From Burkholderia sp. SRS-W-2-2016 (GTDB lineage: Bacteria; Pseudomonadota; Gammaproteobacteria; Burkholderiales; Burkholderiaceae): a stretch of 64,000 bases of DNA. This document shows, one piece after another, positions 19,197 to 32,148 of the stretch (position 1 is the first letter of the stretch; every line of letters starts with the position of its first letter). Under the pieces are notes generated by a model. The model did not search any database, was not told where the DNA came from, and saw only the letters and a program-made list of their open reading frames with translations. A program made the position numbers and the translations under genes. The stretch is taken from contig NZ_MSDV01000018.1 of assembly GCF_001931485.1 (NCBI RefSeq), forward strand, positions 124,001-188,000. The letters run 5' to 3'.

Positions 19197-19748
19197 GTGA
19201 GTCTCAAACCGCTCGGTGTCGCCCTGCTGGCAGCGTGTTTTACGCTTGCCGGATGCGACCAGCAACAAAGCGATCAGGCCGTGCAAAAACTCAAAGACTT
19301 TTTCAACGCCGTCAAACCGGATGCGCTCCTGCTGAAGGACATGACGCCGGGGCTCACCACCGAAGCGCAGATTCGCGCGCAGATGGGCAAGCCCGAAACC
19401 GAACGCACCTTCACCGACGGCTCGAAGCGCTTCGAGTATCCGCGCGGCCCGCAGGGGCTGAACACCTACATGGTCGACATCGATCGCGACGGCAAGCTGC
19501 AGGCGATCACCCAGGTGCTGACCGCGGCCAACTTCGCGAAGATCCGCAGCGGCATGACGGAAGACGAAGTGCGCCGGCTGCTCGGCAAGCCCGGTGAGAT
19601 CGCGGTGTTTCCGCTCAAGCCGGAAACCGTGTGGAGCTGGAAGTGGCGCGAAGGCGGCGTGACCGAGGAAGGCATCTTCAACGTGCACTTCGATCAGGGC
19701 AAGCGGGTGTACACCACCTCGCGCTCGGATGTGATCAAAGGGCGATAG
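19197..19748 (+). CDS. Lipoprotein with two SmpA/BamE-like repeats
   Basis: 183 residues from GTG 19197. The signal peptide ends in the lipobox LAGC with Cys20 as the lipidated residue; the next residues are DQQQS, favouring retention as an inner- or outer-membrane lipoprotein. Two similar segments follow: MTPGLTTEAQIRAQMGKPET (about residue 49) and RSGMTEDEVRRLLGKPGE (about residue 117). Each has the GMT/GLT-x-x-x-V/I-x-x-x-x-GKP signature of the SmpA/OmlA/BamE fold. It may act in envelope assembly, but it is not BamE itself. The patatin gene follows after 69 bases. Confidence 0.8.
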   Translation: MSLKPLGVALLAACFTLAGCDQQQSDQAVQKLKDFFNAVKPDALLLKDMTPGLTTEAQIRAQMGKPETERTFTDGSKRFEYPRGPQGLNTYMVDIDRDGKLQAITQVLTAANFAKIRSGMTEDEVRRLLGKPGEIAVFPLKPETVWSWKWREGGVTEEGIFNVHFDQGKRVYTTSRSDVIKGR

Positions 19749-19817
19749 AAGCAATAGCGCAGCGACAATGCAGCAACAACGCGCAGCAGCGCGACAGCAA
19801 CAAAGCGGGGTGGGGCG

Positions 19818-20777
19818 ATGATACGTCGACGTCGATACAGCCGGATCGGGCTGGTGTTGGGAGGCGGCGCCGCGCGCGGCTGGGCGCATATCGGCGCGAT
19901 CCGCGCGCTGCACGACGCGGGCATCAGGCCCGACGTGGTGTGCGGCACGTCGATCGGGGCGCTGGTCGGCGCGGTCTATGCGAACGGCGACCTCGACTGG
20001 CTCGAGGAGTGGGTGTCGCGCCTGACGTGGCAGACGGTGGTGCGGCTGCTCGATCTGCGCATCTCGGGCGGCCTGCTCGGCGGGCGCAAGGTGATTCAAC
20101 TGTTCGCCGACAAATTCGCCGGCCGCTCGATCGCGCAACTGGACATGCCGTTCGCGGCGGTCGCGACCGAGCTCGACACCGGCCGCGAAATCTGGCTGCA
20201 GGACGGCAGCACGGTCGACGCGGTGCGCGCGTCGATCGCAATTCCGGGGATCTTCACGCCGGTGCTGCACAACGGCGTGTGGCTCGTCGACGGCGGGCTG
20301 TGCAATCCGGTGCCGGTGTCGGTCGCGCGCGGGATGCGCGCGGACTGCGTGATCGCGATCGATCTGAACAACGACATCCTGAACGGCCGCGACTTCGGCG
20401 GCGCGGTGGTCGAAACCCCGGCGCTCGATCCGGCCGCGCCGCCGCCCGTCGCGCTGCGCCGCAACGGCAAGCCGTGGCCGCGCTGGCTCGCGCCGGCCGA
20501 CGCGAGCACCGCCCCCGCCGACGTGCGGGTGCCGCCGAAGCCGAGCGTGCACGTACCGTCGATGCTCGCGTCGATCGCGCAAAGCATCGACATCATGCAG
20601 GTGCGCATTTCGCGCAGCCGGCTCGCCGGCGAACCCGCCGACATCCTGATCCAGCCGCGCCTCGGTGGGATGGGCATTTTCGATTTTCATCGCGCGGCGC
20701 CGGCGATCGAGGAAGGGCGCGCGGCGGTCGAGCACATGCTGCCGGCGATCCGCGCGCGGCTTGCGATGGATCAGTGA
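19818..20777 (+). CDS. Patatin-like phospholipase (RssA family)
   Basis: 319 residues with all patatin hallmarks: oxyanion glycine loop LGGGAARGWAHIGA (residues 14-27), the GTSIG nucleophile motif with Ser45, and the catalytic Asp in VDGGLCNPVPV. The N-terminus to residue 250 fits RssA-type bacterial patatins. A proline-rich linker near residues 210-245 is an addition. The enzyme is predicted to be a cytoplasmic serine lipid hydrolase. Its physiological substrate is unknown. Confidence 0.9.
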   Translation: MIRRRRYSRIGLVLGGGAARGWAHIGAIRALHDAGIRPDVVCGTSIGALVGAVYANGDLDWLEEWVSRLTWQTVVRLLDLRISGGLLGGRKVIQLFADKFAGRSIAQLDMPFAAVATELDTGREIWLQDGSTVDAVRASIAIPGIFTPVLHNGVWLVDGGLCNPVPVSVARGMRADCVIAIDLNNDILNGRDFGGAVVETPALDPAAPPPVALRRNGKPWPRWLAPADASTAPADVRVPPKPSVHVPSMLASIAQSIDIMQVRISRSRLAGEPADILIQPRLGGMGIFDFHRAAPAIEEGRAAVEHMLPAIRARLAMDQ

Positions 20778-20842
20778 GGGGGGCGCGGCGCTCATCCCAA
20801 CTGACGCCTGCGGGCCAATCGTCGCCGGAATAAGGCTCAGCC

Positions 20843-20895
20843 GATGAGTCACATATGAGTCACGAAGGCCCTTCATGACTCATATGTGACCCATC
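20843..20895. repeat. 26-base inverted repeat containing TGAGTCA units
   Basis: Arms 20843-20868 and 20870-20895 pair around a single central base, with only two mismatches. Each arm holds ATGAGTCAC-like units spaced 11 bases apart, about one helical turn, so the element contains four TGAGTCA/TGACTCA sites in all. There is no T tract, so it is not a standard terminator. It lies between the patatin gene and the arginine transport operon and could be an operator or a cruciform-forming element. Confidence 0.8.
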
Positions 20896-21200
20896 ATGAC
20901 CCCCGGGCGCTCGGGCAGCTACCGGCCGCGACACGCTCGCCGTATATCGAAAAAGCGACCCCAAACTTGCAAAATCGCGGCACCCGCGCGCGCGCCGCGC
21001 CCACCTGACAAACACATAACCCCTGTCAAACCAAGCGCTCCGGGCGTTTCGCCGCCCCGCGCGGCCGCATGCTGCGTCGCAGCAAAACAACCCCCCGGTA
21101 TTTGAGAAATCAATTTCCGCTTGCGAGACTGCGCGCCACGCCGGAGCAACGAGCAGGTCCACAGGCCGCCGGGCGCCGCGCGATTTCAACAAACCTGGAT

Positions 21201-21210
21201 GGAGACACGC
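21201..21210 (+). promoter_or_regulatory. Ribosome binding site fixing the hisQ start
   Basis: GGAG at 21201-21204 is followed by a six-base spacer and GTG at 21211. The competing upstream ATG (21199) has no comparable site, and the GTG start aligns with the family N-terminus. Confidence 0.75.
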
Positions 21211-21900
21211 GTGTTCCTATACGGCTTCGGACCCGTGCTGCTCGCCGGCACGCTCAAGACCATCGAGCTGTCGGTGCTGTCGCTGGCGGCCGCGGTGCTG
21301 CTCGGCCTCGCGGGCGCGGCGGCGAAACTGTCGTTGAACCGGCCGTTGCGCGCGCTCGCGACCGGCTATACGACGCTGATCCGCTCGGTGCCCGACCTCG
21401 TGCTGATGCTGCTGCTGTTCTACAGCATCCAGATCTGGCTCAACGATCTGACCGACCTGCTCGGCATGGAACAGATCGACATCGATCCGTTCGTGGCCGG
21501 CGTGCTGACGCTCGGCTTCATCTACGGCGCGTATTTCACCGAGACCTTTCGCGGCGCGTTCCTCGCGGTGCCGCGCGGTCAGCTCGAAGCGGGCAGCGCG
21601 TACGGGATGAGCGGCGCGCGCGTGTTCACCCGGATCCTGTTCCCGCAGATGATGCGCTTCGCGCTGCCCGGCATCGGCAACAATTGGCAGGTGCTGGTGA
21701 AGGCGACCGCGCTGGTGTCGATCATCGGTCTGGCCGACATCGTCAAGGCCGCGCAGGACGCCGGCAAAAGCACCTTCAACATGTTCTTCTTCATTGCGGT
21801 CGCCGCGCTGATCTATCTGGCGATCACCACGCTCTCCAATCTCGTGCTGATCCGGCTGAACCGCCGCTATTCGATCGGCGTTCGACACGCGGAGCTCTGA
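21211..21900 (+). CDS. hisQ: Basic amino acid ABC transporter permease HisQ/AotQ
   Basis: 229-residue inner-membrane permease of a polar amino acid importer. I start it at GTG 21211, which aligns its FLYGFGPVLLAGTLKTIEL with the start of E. coli HisQ (228 residues). An ATG 12 bases upstream is the alternative. It has about five hydrophobic helices and the EAA cytoplasmic loop (GQLEAGSAYGMSGARVF) that contacts the ATPase. It is the first gene of a hisQ-hisM-hisP operon, here probably for arginine and ornithine given the neighbouring catabolic genes. Confidence 0.93.
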   Translation: MFLYGFGPVLLAGTLKTIELSVLSLAAAVLLGLAGAAAKLSLNRPLRALATGYTTLIRSVPDLVLMLLLFYSIQIWLNDLTDLLGMEQIDIDPFVAGVLTLGFIYGAYFTETFRGAFLAVPRGQLEAGSAYGMSGARVFTRILFPQMMRFALPGIGNNWQVLVKATALVSIIGLADIVKAAQDAGKSTFNMFFFIAVAALIYLAITTLSNLVLIRLNRRYSIGVRHAEL

Positions 21901-21905
21901 ACGAC

Positions 21906-22619
21906 ATGATCGATATCCTCAATCAGTTCTGGCGCGCGTACCTGTTCTGGGACGGCCAGCGTCTGTCGGGTCTCGCGGTCACGTTGTGGCTGCTGGTCGC
22001 GTCGATCGGCATCGGCTTCGTGTGCGCGATCCCGCTCGCGGTCGCGCGCGTGTCGAAGAAGCGCTGGCTGTCGACGCCGGTTCGTGCGTACACCTACGTG
22101 TTTCGCGGCACGCCGCTGTACGTGCAACTGCTCTTGATCTACACCGGCATCTACAGCCTCGAATTCGTGCGCTCGCACAGCCTGCTCGACGCGTTTTTCC
22201 GCAGCGGCTTCAATTGCGCGATTCTCGCGTTCGCGCTGAACACCTGCGCGTACACCACCGAGATCTTCGCCGGCGCGATCCGTTCGACCTCGCACGGCGA
22301 AGTGGAAGCGGCCCGCGCGTATGGGATGAGCTGGTTCACGATGTACCGGCGCATTGTGATACCGTCCGCGCTGCGCCGCGCGTTGCCGTTGTACAGTAAC
22401 GAAGTGATCCTGATGCTGCATGCGACCACGGTCGCGTTCACGGCGACCGTGCCGGACATCCTGAAGGTCGCGCGCGATGCGAACTCGGCGACCTATCAGT
22501 CGTTCAACGCGTTCGGGCTCGCGGCGCTGCTTTATCTCGTGGTGTCGTTCGCGCTGGTGGCGCTGTTCCGGCGCGCCGAGCGTCGCTGGCTCGCGTATCT
22601 CGCGGTACGCACGCATTGA
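21906..22619 (+). CDS. hisM: Basic amino acid ABC transporter permease HisM/AotM
   Basis: 237-residue partner permease, starting at ATG 21906 five bases after the hisQ stop. Its N-terminus MIDILNQFWRAYLFWDGQ resembles E. coli HisM. The EAA loop is visible as EVEAARAYGMSWFTMYRR, and five membrane spans are recognisable (for example LAVTLWLLVASIGIGFVCAI and FGLAALLYLVVSFALVALF). It should form the heterodimeric channel with HisQ. Confidence 0.93.
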   Translation: MIDILNQFWRAYLFWDGQRLSGLAVTLWLLVASIGIGFVCAIPLAVARVSKKRWLSTPVRAYTYVFRGTPLYVQLLLIYTGIYSLEFVRSHSLLDAFFRSGFNCAILAFALNTCAYTTEIFAGAIRSTSHGEVEAARAYGMSWFTMYRRIVIPSALRRALPLYSNEVILMLHATTVAFTATVPDILKVARDANSATYQSFNAFGLAALLYLVVSFALVALFRRAERRWLAYLAVRTH

Positions 22620-22693
22620 ATGCGCAATGAGCGCGCAGTGAGCCCGCACTGAGCCTTCTTCACCCCGATCCGACTCTTCACAGGGAGAGCATC

Positions 22694-23485
22694 TTGCTCC
22701 ATACGACCCAAACCGAAGCCTGCAAGCTCGCCATTCAGGACATCCACAAGCGCTACGGCGACAACGAAGTGCTCAAGGGCGTGTCGCTGAACGCGAACAA
22801 GGGCGACGTGATCAGCATCATCGGCGCGAGCGGTTCGGGCAAGAGCACCTTCCTGCGTTGCATCAATTTTCTCGAGCGGCCGAACGCCGGGCAGATCATC
22901 GTCGACGGCGAAGCGGTGAAGACCAGGGCCGATCGCGCCGGCAATCTCGAAGTCGCCGATCACAAGCAGTTGCAGCGCATCCGCACCAAGCTCGCGATGG
23001 TGTTCCAGCACTTCAATCTGTGGGCGCATATGAACGTGCTGGAGAACGTCGTCGAAGCGCCGATTCATGTGCTCGGCGTGCCGCGCAAGGAAGCCGAAGA
23101 GCGCGCGCGCGAATATCTGGAGAAGGTCGGCCTCGCGCCGCGCTTCGAAAAGCAGTATCCGTCGCATCTGTCGGGCGGCCAGCAGCAGCGCGTTGCGATT
23201 GCCCGCGCGCTGGCGATGAACCCGGACGTGATGCTGTTCGACGAACCGACCTCCGCGCTCGATCCGGAACTGGTCGGCGAAGTGCTGAAGGTGATGCAAA
23301 AGCTCGCCGAGGAAGGCCGCACGATGATCGTCGTCACGCATGAAATGGGTTTTGCGCGCAACGTGTCGAACCATGTGATGTTCCTGCACCAGGGGCGTAC
23401 CGAGGAAGAGGGCGATCCGGCCGAGGTGCTGAGCGCGCCGCGCAGCGAGCGCCTCAAACAGTTCCTGTCCGGCAGCCTGAAGTAA
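22694..23485 (+). CDS. hisP: Basic amino acid ABC transporter ATPase HisP/AotP
   Basis: 263 residues, starting at TTG 22694 behind AGGGAGAG. It carries Walker [10 protein letters not shown], the signature [15 protein letters not shown], Walker [12 protein letters not shown] and the switch His in [11 protein letters not shown]. It energises the HisQM importer from the cytoplasmic side. The gene follows hisM after 74 bases and precedes the regulator by 55 bases. Confidence 0.95.
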   Translation: MLHTTQTEACKLAIQDIHKRYGDNEVLKGVSLNANKGDVISIIGASGSGKSTFLRCINFLERPNAGQIIVDGEAVKTRADRAGNLEVADHKQLQRIRTKLAMVFQHFNLWAHMNVLENVVEAPIHVLGVPRKEAEERAREYLEKVGLAPRFEKQYPSHLSGGQQQRVAIARALAMNPDVMLFDEPTSALDPELVGEVLKVMQKLAEEGRTMIVVTHEMGFARNVSNHVMFLHQGRTEEEGDPAEVLSAPRSERLKQFLSGSLK

Positions 23486-23540
23486 CGCGCGGCTCGCGCG
23501 GCTTCGGTTCCTGTCCATCCTTTCGCGTCGATCTCCAGCG

Positions 23541-24584
23541 ATGGCCCGTTCGTCCAGCCCGGCTCGCACGACCCAGGTCGCGATCGTCGCGTTGCCGCCG
23601 GTGTCGATGTCGGGCGTCGGCCCGCTCGTCGACACGCTCAATCTCGCCAATGAAATCGACGGCCGCGCGCTGTACCGCGTGCAGGTGTGCTCGTGGGACG
23701 GTCGCCCGGTGCCGCTCGCGGGCGGCGCGCAGTGGCCGGCCGATGCCGCGTTCGGCGACGCGATCGCGTGCGACTGGCTGATCGTGATCAGCGAGCGCTT
23801 CCAGCAGTTCGCCGACTATCGGTTATTTCTCGCTAGTCTCGCGCGGGTCGGCCAGCGCACGCCGCTCGTCAGCGGGATTCACCACGGCGTGTGGTGGCTC
23901 GCGATGGCGGGGCAACTGTCCGGCTATCGCGTCAGCGTGAACTGGGAGACCTATCAGCAGTTCTCCGAACAGTTCGAGCGCTCGATCGTCACCCAGCAGA
24001 TCTTCGAAATCGACCGTGATCGCGCGACCTGCGCGGGCGGTCAGGCGAGCGTCGATTTCATGCTGGCGATGATCGGCCGCGAGCACGGCCCCGAACTCGC
24101 GGAGCGGATCGCCGACACGCTCGGCGTCGGCGTTTTGCGCGCCGGCGACGAGCGTCAGCGCATTCCGTTCGTGACCGCGCCGGGCGAGCGCCATCCGCGC
24201 CTGAACGACGCGCTTTTGCTGATGGAAGCGAATATCGAAGACCCGCTGACCAGCGATGAAATCGCCGGTCTCGTCGGCGTGTCGCGGCGCCAGCTCGAAC
24301 GGCTGTTTCGCCAGTATCTCGGCTCGATGCCGTCCAAATACTATCTGGGCCTGCGGCTCTCGAAAGCGCGCACGCAGTTGCAGCGCACCAGCAAATCGGT
24401 CGTGCAGATCAGCCTCGCGTGCGGGTTTGCGTCGGCCGCGCACTTTTCGAATGCGTACCGCGAGCGCTTCGGCGTGACGCCGCGCGAGGACCGCCGCAAC
24501 TGGATCGAGCGCCAGACCGGCGCGCACGGCGGCGCGAGCGAGCCGCGTCCGGCCGCGCTGATCGAGCGGCCGGAAACGGACTGA
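23541..24584 (+). CDS. argR: AraC/GlxA-type regulator, likely arginine regulator ArgR
   Basis: 347 residues with an N-terminal DJ-1/PfpI-like sensor domain (residues 10-200) and a C-terminal AraC helix-turn-helix pair (about 225-325: DEIAGLVGVSRRQLERLFRQ, then SVVQISLACGFASAAHFSNA). In Pseudomonas aeruginosa an AraC-type ArgR sits directly after the arginine transporter genes and activates arginine uptake and succinyltransferase catabolism in response to arginine. The identical arrangement here makes this the natural assignment. It is unrelated to the E. coli ArgR repressor. The effector here is inferred. Confidence 0.87.
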   Translation: MARSSSPARTTQVAIVALPPVSMSGVGPLVDTLNLANEIDGRALYRVQVCSWDGRPVPLAGGAQWPADAAFGDAIACDWLIVISERFQQFADYRLFLASLARVGQRTPLVSGIHHGVWWLAMAGQLSGYRVSVNWETYQQFSEQFERSIVTQQIFEIDRDRATCAGGQASVDFMLAMIGREHGPELAERIADTLGVGVLRAGDERQRIPFVTAPGERHPRLNDALLLMEANIEDPLTSDEIAGLVGVSRRQLERLFRQYLGSMPSKYYLGLRLSKARTQLQRTSKSVVQISLACGFASAAHFSNAYRERFGVTPREDRRNWIERQTGAHGGASEPRPAALIERPETD

Positions 24585-24716
24585 CGGCGGGTCGCCGCGG
24601 CTTGGCCCCGCCGCGTCGCGCGGAACCCCATAGAAAGCGTCGCGTATGCGCAAGACGGAACGCGCGCGGTTTCCTACACTAGCGGTATTACCTGTTACCC
24701 GAAACGAGGATTTGCC

Positions 24717-25949
24717 ATGAACGACCTGACTGTGACACGCCAGACCTTCGACGAAGTCATGGTGCCGGTGTTTGCGCCGGCCGCCTTCGTACCGGATCGC
24801 GGTCTCGGCTCGCGCGTGTGGGACACGCAAGGCCGCGACTATATCGACTTCGCCGGCGGCATCGCCGTCACCGCGCTCGGTCATGCGCATCCGGAACTGC
24901 TGAAGGTGCTGCACGAGCAGGGCGGCAAGCTGTGGCACATCGGCAATGGCTACACCAACGAGCCGGTGCTGCGGCTCGCGAAGCGCCTCGAAGACCTCAC
25001 GTTCGCCGACCGCGCGTTCTTCGCGAACTCGGGCGCCGAAGCGAACGAAGCCGCGCTGAAGCTCGCGCGCCGCGTCGCGTTCGACCGTTTCGGCGCGGAC
25101 AAGGCCGAAATCATTTCCTTCACGCAGTCGTTCCACGGCCGCACGTTGTTCACCGTCAGCGTCGGCGGCCAGCCGAAGTACTCGGAAGGCTTCGGCCCGG
25201 TGCCGGCCGGCATCACGCATCTGCCGTACAACGATATCGAAGCGGCGAAGAAAGCGATCGGCGCGCAGACCTGCGCGGTGATCGTCGAGCCGATCCAGGG
25301 CGAGGGCGGCGTGATTCCGGCCGATCCGGCGTTTCTGACGGCGCTGCGCGAAGCCTGCGACCAGCACAACGCGCTGCTGATTTTCGACGAAGTGCAAACC
25401 GGCGTCGGCCGCAGCGGTTATTTCTACGCGTATCAAGACACCGGCGTGACGCCGGACATCCTGACCACCGCGAAGGCGCTCGGCAACGGCTTCCCGATCG
25501 GCGCGATGCTGACCACCAACGAGCTGGCCGCGCACTTCAAGGTCGGCGTGCACGGCACTACCTACGGCGGCAATCCGCTCGGCTCGGCGATCGCGGAAAA
25601 GGTGGTCGAACTGGTTAGCGATCCGAAGCTGCTCGAAGGCGTGCGCTCGCGCAGCGAGGCGCTGAAGGGCCATCTGGCGAAACTCAATGAGCGCTTTGGT
25701 TTGTTCACCGAAGTGCGCGGCAAGGGTCTGCTGATCGGCGCCGAGCTGAACGACACGTTCAAGGGCCGCGCGAAAGACTTCGTCACCGCGGCCGGCCAGC
25801 ATGGCGTGATCATGCTGATGGCGGGCCCGGACGTGCTGCGCTTCGTGCCGTCGCTGATCATGCCGCTCGACGACATGGCCGAAGGTTTCGCGCGTCTGGA
25901 GAAGGCGTTCGGCGAACTGGTCGGCGCCGCGCAGGCCGCATCGAAGTAA
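24717..25949 (+). CDS. astC: Succinylornithine transaminase AstC
   Basis: PLP enzyme that converts N-succinylornithine and 2-oxoglutarate to succinylglutamate semialdehyde and glutamate, step three of the AST pathway. The 410 residues fit class III aminotransferases. Landmarks are [49 protein letters not shown] and the PLP lysine in [15 protein letters not shown]. It could also act on acetylornithine, as its relatives do, but its place at the head of the ast genes favours the catabolic role. A GAGGA site precedes the ATG. Confidence 0.93.
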   Translation: MNDLTVTRQTFDEVMVPVFAPAAFVPDRGLGSRVWDTQGRDYIDFAGGIAVTALGHAHPELLKVLHEQGGKLWHIGNGYTNEPVLRLAKRLEDLTFADRAFFANSGAEANEAALKLARRVAFDRFGADKAEIISFTQSFHGRTLFTVSVGGQPKYSEGFGPVPAGITHLPYNDIEAAKKAIGAQTCAVIVEPIQGEGGVIPADPAFLTALREACDQHNALLIFDEVQTGVGRSGYFYAYQDTGVTPDILTTAKALGNGFPIGAMLTTNELAAHFKVGVHGTTYGGNPLGSAIAEKVVELVSDPKLLEGVRSRSEALKGHLAKLNERFGLFTEVRGKGLLIGAELNDTFKGRAKDFVTAAGQHGVIMLMAGPDVLRFVPSLIMPLDDMAEGFARLEKAFGELVGAAQAASK

Positions 25950-26025
25950 TGGCGAGGCAGTCCAACCTGCACGCGAACCCGCAGCAGCGCACCGAACGCG
26001 CGCTGCGTCACATTCAACAGGAACG

Positions 26026-27077
26026 ATGATGCTCTTCGTACGTCCAGGCCGCCTCGCCGATCTCGATGCGCTCGAGCAGATGGCGCGCACCGCGCAACCG
26101 GTGCTGCATTCGCTGCCGCACGACCGGCGCGCGCTCGAAGCGCGCGTCGCGTTGTCGGAAGACTCGTTTCGCGCGGAAGTCGATTTTCCGGGCGAGGAGT
26201 TCTATCTGTTCGTGCTCGAAGATTCGCAGACCGGCAAGCTGATGGGCACCGCGAGCATCGTCGCGGCGGCCGGTTATGCGGACCCGTTCTACGTGTTTCG
26301 CAACGACGCGCTGATTCATGCGTCGCGCGAGCTGCACGTGAACCGCAAGATTCACGCGCTGACGATGTCGCACGAGCTGACCGGCAAGAGTCGGCTCGCC
26401 GGCTACTACATCGACCCGTCGCTGCGCGGCGACGCGGCCGCGCAACTGATCTCGCGCGCGCGGATGATGTACATCGCCGCGAATCGCAAGCGCTTCACGC
26501 CGGAAGTGTTTTCGCTGCTGCTCGGCGTGACCGACGAGAACGGCGTGTCGCCGTTCTGGGAAGCGCTCGGGCGCAAGTTCTTCGGCCGCAATTTCGCCGA
26601 TATCGAAGTCGAGTCGGGCGGCCGCAGCCGCACCTTCATCGCCGAAGTGATGCCGACTTATCCGGTCTACGTGCCGCTGCTGCCGGAAGCGGCGCAGCGC
26701 GTGCTCGGCGAGCCGGATGCGAACGCGCTGCTCGCGTACGAGATTCACCTGGAAGAAGGCTTCGAGACCGACCGTTACGTCGATATCTTCGACGCCGGTC
26801 CGGTGCTGACCGCGCAGATGGATCGCAGCGCGAGCGTCAAGTACAACGAAACGCGCGTGGTGCGCGAGGCCGCGGCGCCGCAAGGCGACACCTGGCTGAT
26901 CGCGCACAACGGCGCCGACGGCGAGTTCCGTTGCGTGCTCGGCGATCTCGCGGCCGGCAAGGAAGCCGGCGCGGTGCTGTCGCAGGCGGCGCGCGCCGCG
27001 CTCGGCGTACGCGACGGCGATGCGGTGCGCTGCGTGCCGCTGCATCGGCCGCAGGATGAACATTCGGGAGATGCGCA

Positions 27078-27081
<4 letters not shown>
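26026..27081 (+). CDS. aruF: Arginine N-succinyltransferase, alpha subunit
   Basis: First subunit of the enzyme that succinylates the alpha-amino group of arginine (or ornithine) using succinyl-CoA, opening the AST pathway. 351 residues; ATG at 26026 or 26029 are both possible. Family motifs include MLFVRPGRLADLDALEQMA, LAGYYIDPSLRGDAAA, FSLLLGVTDENGVSPFWEAL and FIAEVMPTYPVYVPLL. The stop overlaps the next start by four bases (ATGA). As in Pseudomonas, two homologous genes encode the subunits, whereas enterobacteria have one astA. Confidence 0.94.
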
Positions 27082-29581
<2,500 letters not shown>

Positions 29582-29590
29582 GGATCGACG

Positions 29591-30931
29591 ATGCAAGCCA
29601 CTGAAGCCAATTTCGACGGCCTGGTCGGCCCGACGCACAACTACGCGGGGCTGTCGTTCGGCAACGTCGCGTCGCAGAACAACGAGAAATCGGTCGCGAA
29701 TCCGAAGGCGGCGGCGCGCCAGGGGCTGCGCAAGATGAAGCAGCTCGCCGACCTCGGTTTCCATCAGGGCGTGCTGCCGCCGCAGGAGCGGCCGTCGATG
29801 CGCCTGTTGCGCGAGCTCGGCTTTTCCGGCGACGACGCGAGCGTGATCGCGCGCGTCGCGCAGCAGGCGCCCGAGCTGCTCGCGGCCGCGAGTTCGGCGT
29901 CCGCGATGTGGACCGCGAACGCGGCGACCGTCAGCCCGTCGGCCGACACGCACGATGGCCGCGTGCATTTCACGCCGGCCAATCTGTGCAGCAAGCTGCA
30001 TCGCGCGATCGAACATCAATCGACGCGCCGCACGCTCGGCGCGATGTTTAGCGATCACGATCGTTTCGTCGTGCACGAGGCGCTGCCCGGCACGCCCGCG
30101 CTCGGCGACGAAGGCGCGGCGAATCACACGCGTTTTTGCGAGCAATACGGCGCGCGCGGTGTCGAGTTCTTCGTGTATGGCCGCAGCGAGTATCGACGCG
30201 GGCCGGAGCCGAAGCGTTTTCCCGCGCGCCAGACGTTCGAGGCGAGCCGCGCGGTCGCGCATCGTCACGGGCTGCAGGACGCGGCGACCGTGTTCGCGCA
30301 GCAGAACCCCGAGGTGATCGATGCGGGCGTGTTCCATAACGACGTGATCGCGGTCGGCAATCGCAACACGCTGTTCTGCCATCAGCTCGCGTTTGTCGAG
30401 CAGAACGCGGTGTACGACGAACTGCGCGCGAAGCTTGGGCATCTGCACGCGGGCTTCAACGTGATCGAGGTGCCGGACGCGCAGGTCGGCGTCGCCGATG
30501 CGGTGTCGTCGTATCTGTTCAACAGCCAGTTGCTGACGCGCCCGGACGGCAAGCAGGTGCTGGTGGTGCCGCAGGAGTGCCGCGAAAATCCGCGCGTGGC
30601 CGCGTATCTGGACGAGCTGACCGCGCACAGCGGACCGATCGACGACGTGCTGGTGTTCGATCTGCGCGAAAGCATGAAGAACGGCGGCGGGCCCGCGTGT
30701 CTGCGTCTGCGGGTCGTGCTCGACGACGCGGAACGCGCGGCGGTCGCGCCGGGCGTGTGGATCAACGACACGTTGTTCGGCCGCCTCGACGCATGGATCG
30801 AAAAGCATTATCGCGACCGCCTCGCGCCGGCCGATCTGACCGATCCGCAACTGCTGGTCGAATCGCGCACCGCGCTCGACGAACTCACGCAGATTCTCGA
30901 TCTGGGCTCGCTGTATGACTTCCAGCGCTGA
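29591..30931 (+). CDS. astB: N-succinylarginine dihydrolase AstB
   Basis: Hydrolyses succinylarginine to succinylornithine, CO2 and two ammonia, the second step of the AST pathway. The 446 residues match E. coli AstB (447). It belongs to the amidinotransferase/dihydrolase fold. Diagnostic stretches are [51 protein letters not shown] and the Cys-containing [16 protein letters not shown] near the C-terminus. It follows astD after nine bases. Confidence 0.95.
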   Translation: MQATEANFDGLVGPTHNYAGLSFGNVASQNNEKSVANPKAAARQGLRKMKQLADLGFHQGVLPPQERPSMRLLRELGFSGDDASVIARVAQQAPELLAAASSASAMWTANAATVSPSADTHDGRVHFTPANLCSKLHRAIEHQSTRRTLGAMFSDHDRFVVHEALPGTPALGDEGAANHTRFCEQYGARGVEFFVYGRSEYRRGPEPKRFPARQTFEASRAVAHRHGLQDAATVFAQQNPEVIDAGVFHNDVIAVGNRNTLFCHQLAFVEQNAVYDELRAKLGHLHAGFNVIEVPDAQVGVADAVSSYLFNSQLLTRPDGKQVLVVPQECRENPRVAAYLDELTAHSGPIDDVLVFDLRESMKNGGGPACLRLRVVLDDAERAAVAPGVWINDTLFGRLDAWIEKHYRDRLAPADLTDPQLLVESRTALDELTQILDLGSLYDFQR

Positions 30932-30938
30932 GCACGCG

Positions 30939-31988
30939 ATGCCGATGACGCCGACGCCGTTGCTCGACGATTTCCTCGCGTGGTCGCTCGCGGGTTCGCG
31001 GCCGGACGAGCATGAAACGCAGGGCACCTGCGCGAACGGTGTGCGCTATGCGTGGCTCGACGACGGCGTGCTGTTGCTCGAACCGGCGCCCGCGCATGAG
31101 TCCGCCGATGTACGCAGCGTGCTGGTATCGGCCGGCGTGCACGGCGACGAAACCGCGCCGATCGAACTGCTGTCGCGCATCGTCGCGGATATCGCTTATG
31201 GTCGCGCGGCGCTCGCATGTCGCGTGCTGGTGATCCTCGGCAACCTCGACGCGATGCGCGAAGGCTGCCGCTATCGCGACGACGATCTGAACCGGCTGTT
31301 CAGCGGCCGCCATCTGCAACTGCCCGACAGTCACGAAGCGCCGCGCGCGGCCGCGCTGGAAGAAGCCGCGCTGCGCTTTTTCGCAGGAGCTTCCGACGCA
31401 CCTGGCGCGCGCTGGCACATCGACATGCACACGGCGATCCGCGCATCCGCGTTCGAGCGTTTCGCGCTGCTGCCGCATACCGGCAAGCCGTTCTCGCGCG
31501 CGATGTTCGAATGGCTCGGCGACGCGCGCATCAGCGCGGTGCTGCTGCATACGACCAAGGGCAACACGTACTCGCATTTCACCGCGCAGGCGTGCGGCGC
31601 CGATGCGTGCACGCTCGAACTCGGCAAGGTGCGCCCGTTCGGGCAGAACGATCTGACGCGCTTCGCGGGCGCCGACCTCGGCGTGCGCGCGTTGCTGGCC
31701 GGCACGCGGGTGGAGGAGCCGAGCGACGCCACGCTGCCGCGCGTGTTCACCGTGATCGATCAGTTGACCAAACAAAGCGACGCGTTCGAACTGCTGGTCG
31801 CGCCGGACGTGCCGAACTTCACGCCGTATGAGAAGGGCACGGTGCTCGCGCGCGACGGCGCGTACAGCTACACGGTGCGGCACGACGAAGAGCGTCTCGT
31901 GTTTCCGAACGCGACGGTCAAGCCGGGCCTGCGCGCCGGTCTGCTGGTGATCGACACGACCGCCGACACGCTGTCCAAGCTTGTCTAG
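30939..31988 (+). CDS. astE: Succinylglutamate desuccinylase AstE
   Basis: Zinc carboxypeptidase-like enzyme that releases glutamate and succinate in the last AST step. Zinc ligands are the His and Glu of [12 protein letters not shown] and the His in [20 protein letters not shown] is another family stretch. I choose ATG 30939 (349 residues) because the family N-terminus begins near [16 protein letters not shown] 30945 and an ATG inside astB (30915) are alternatives. It is the last enzyme gene of the operon. Confidence 0.92.
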   Translation: MPMTPTPLLDDFLAWSLAGSRPDEHETQGTCANGVRYAWLDDGVLLLEPAPAHESADVRSVLVSAGVHGDETAPIELLSRIVADIAYGRAALACRVLVILGNLDAMREGCRYRDDDLNRLFSGRHLQLPDSHEAPRAAALEEAALRFFAGASDAPGARWHIDMHTAIRASAFERFALLPHTGKPFSRAMFEWLGDARISAVLLHTTKGNTYSHFTAQACGADACTLELGKVRPFGQNDLTRFAGADLGVRALLAGTRVEEPSDATLPRVFTVIDQLTKQSDAFELLVAPDVPNFTPYEKGTVLARDGAYSYTVRHDEERLVFPNATVKPGLRAGLLVIDTTADTLSKLV

Positions 31989-32148
31989 ACAGGTAACGTG
32001 TACAATCGCGGGCGTCGCGGCTCCGGCATCAGGTTTTCTTCTGTCCCAACGGCCGGCCGCGCGAGTCCGCTTCACGGCGGGCGCGGCACGCGTCGCGCCG
32101 CCGCCGGTCCGGCTCCGTTTTAGTCAATACCGTAGAGGAACACCCGTA

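Noticed and set aside
31981..32006. Promoter TTGTCT / TACAAT before the binding-protein gene
   Set aside because: The boxes resemble -35 and -10 elements but are only 14 bases apart, below the usual 16-18, so I do not list it as a feature.
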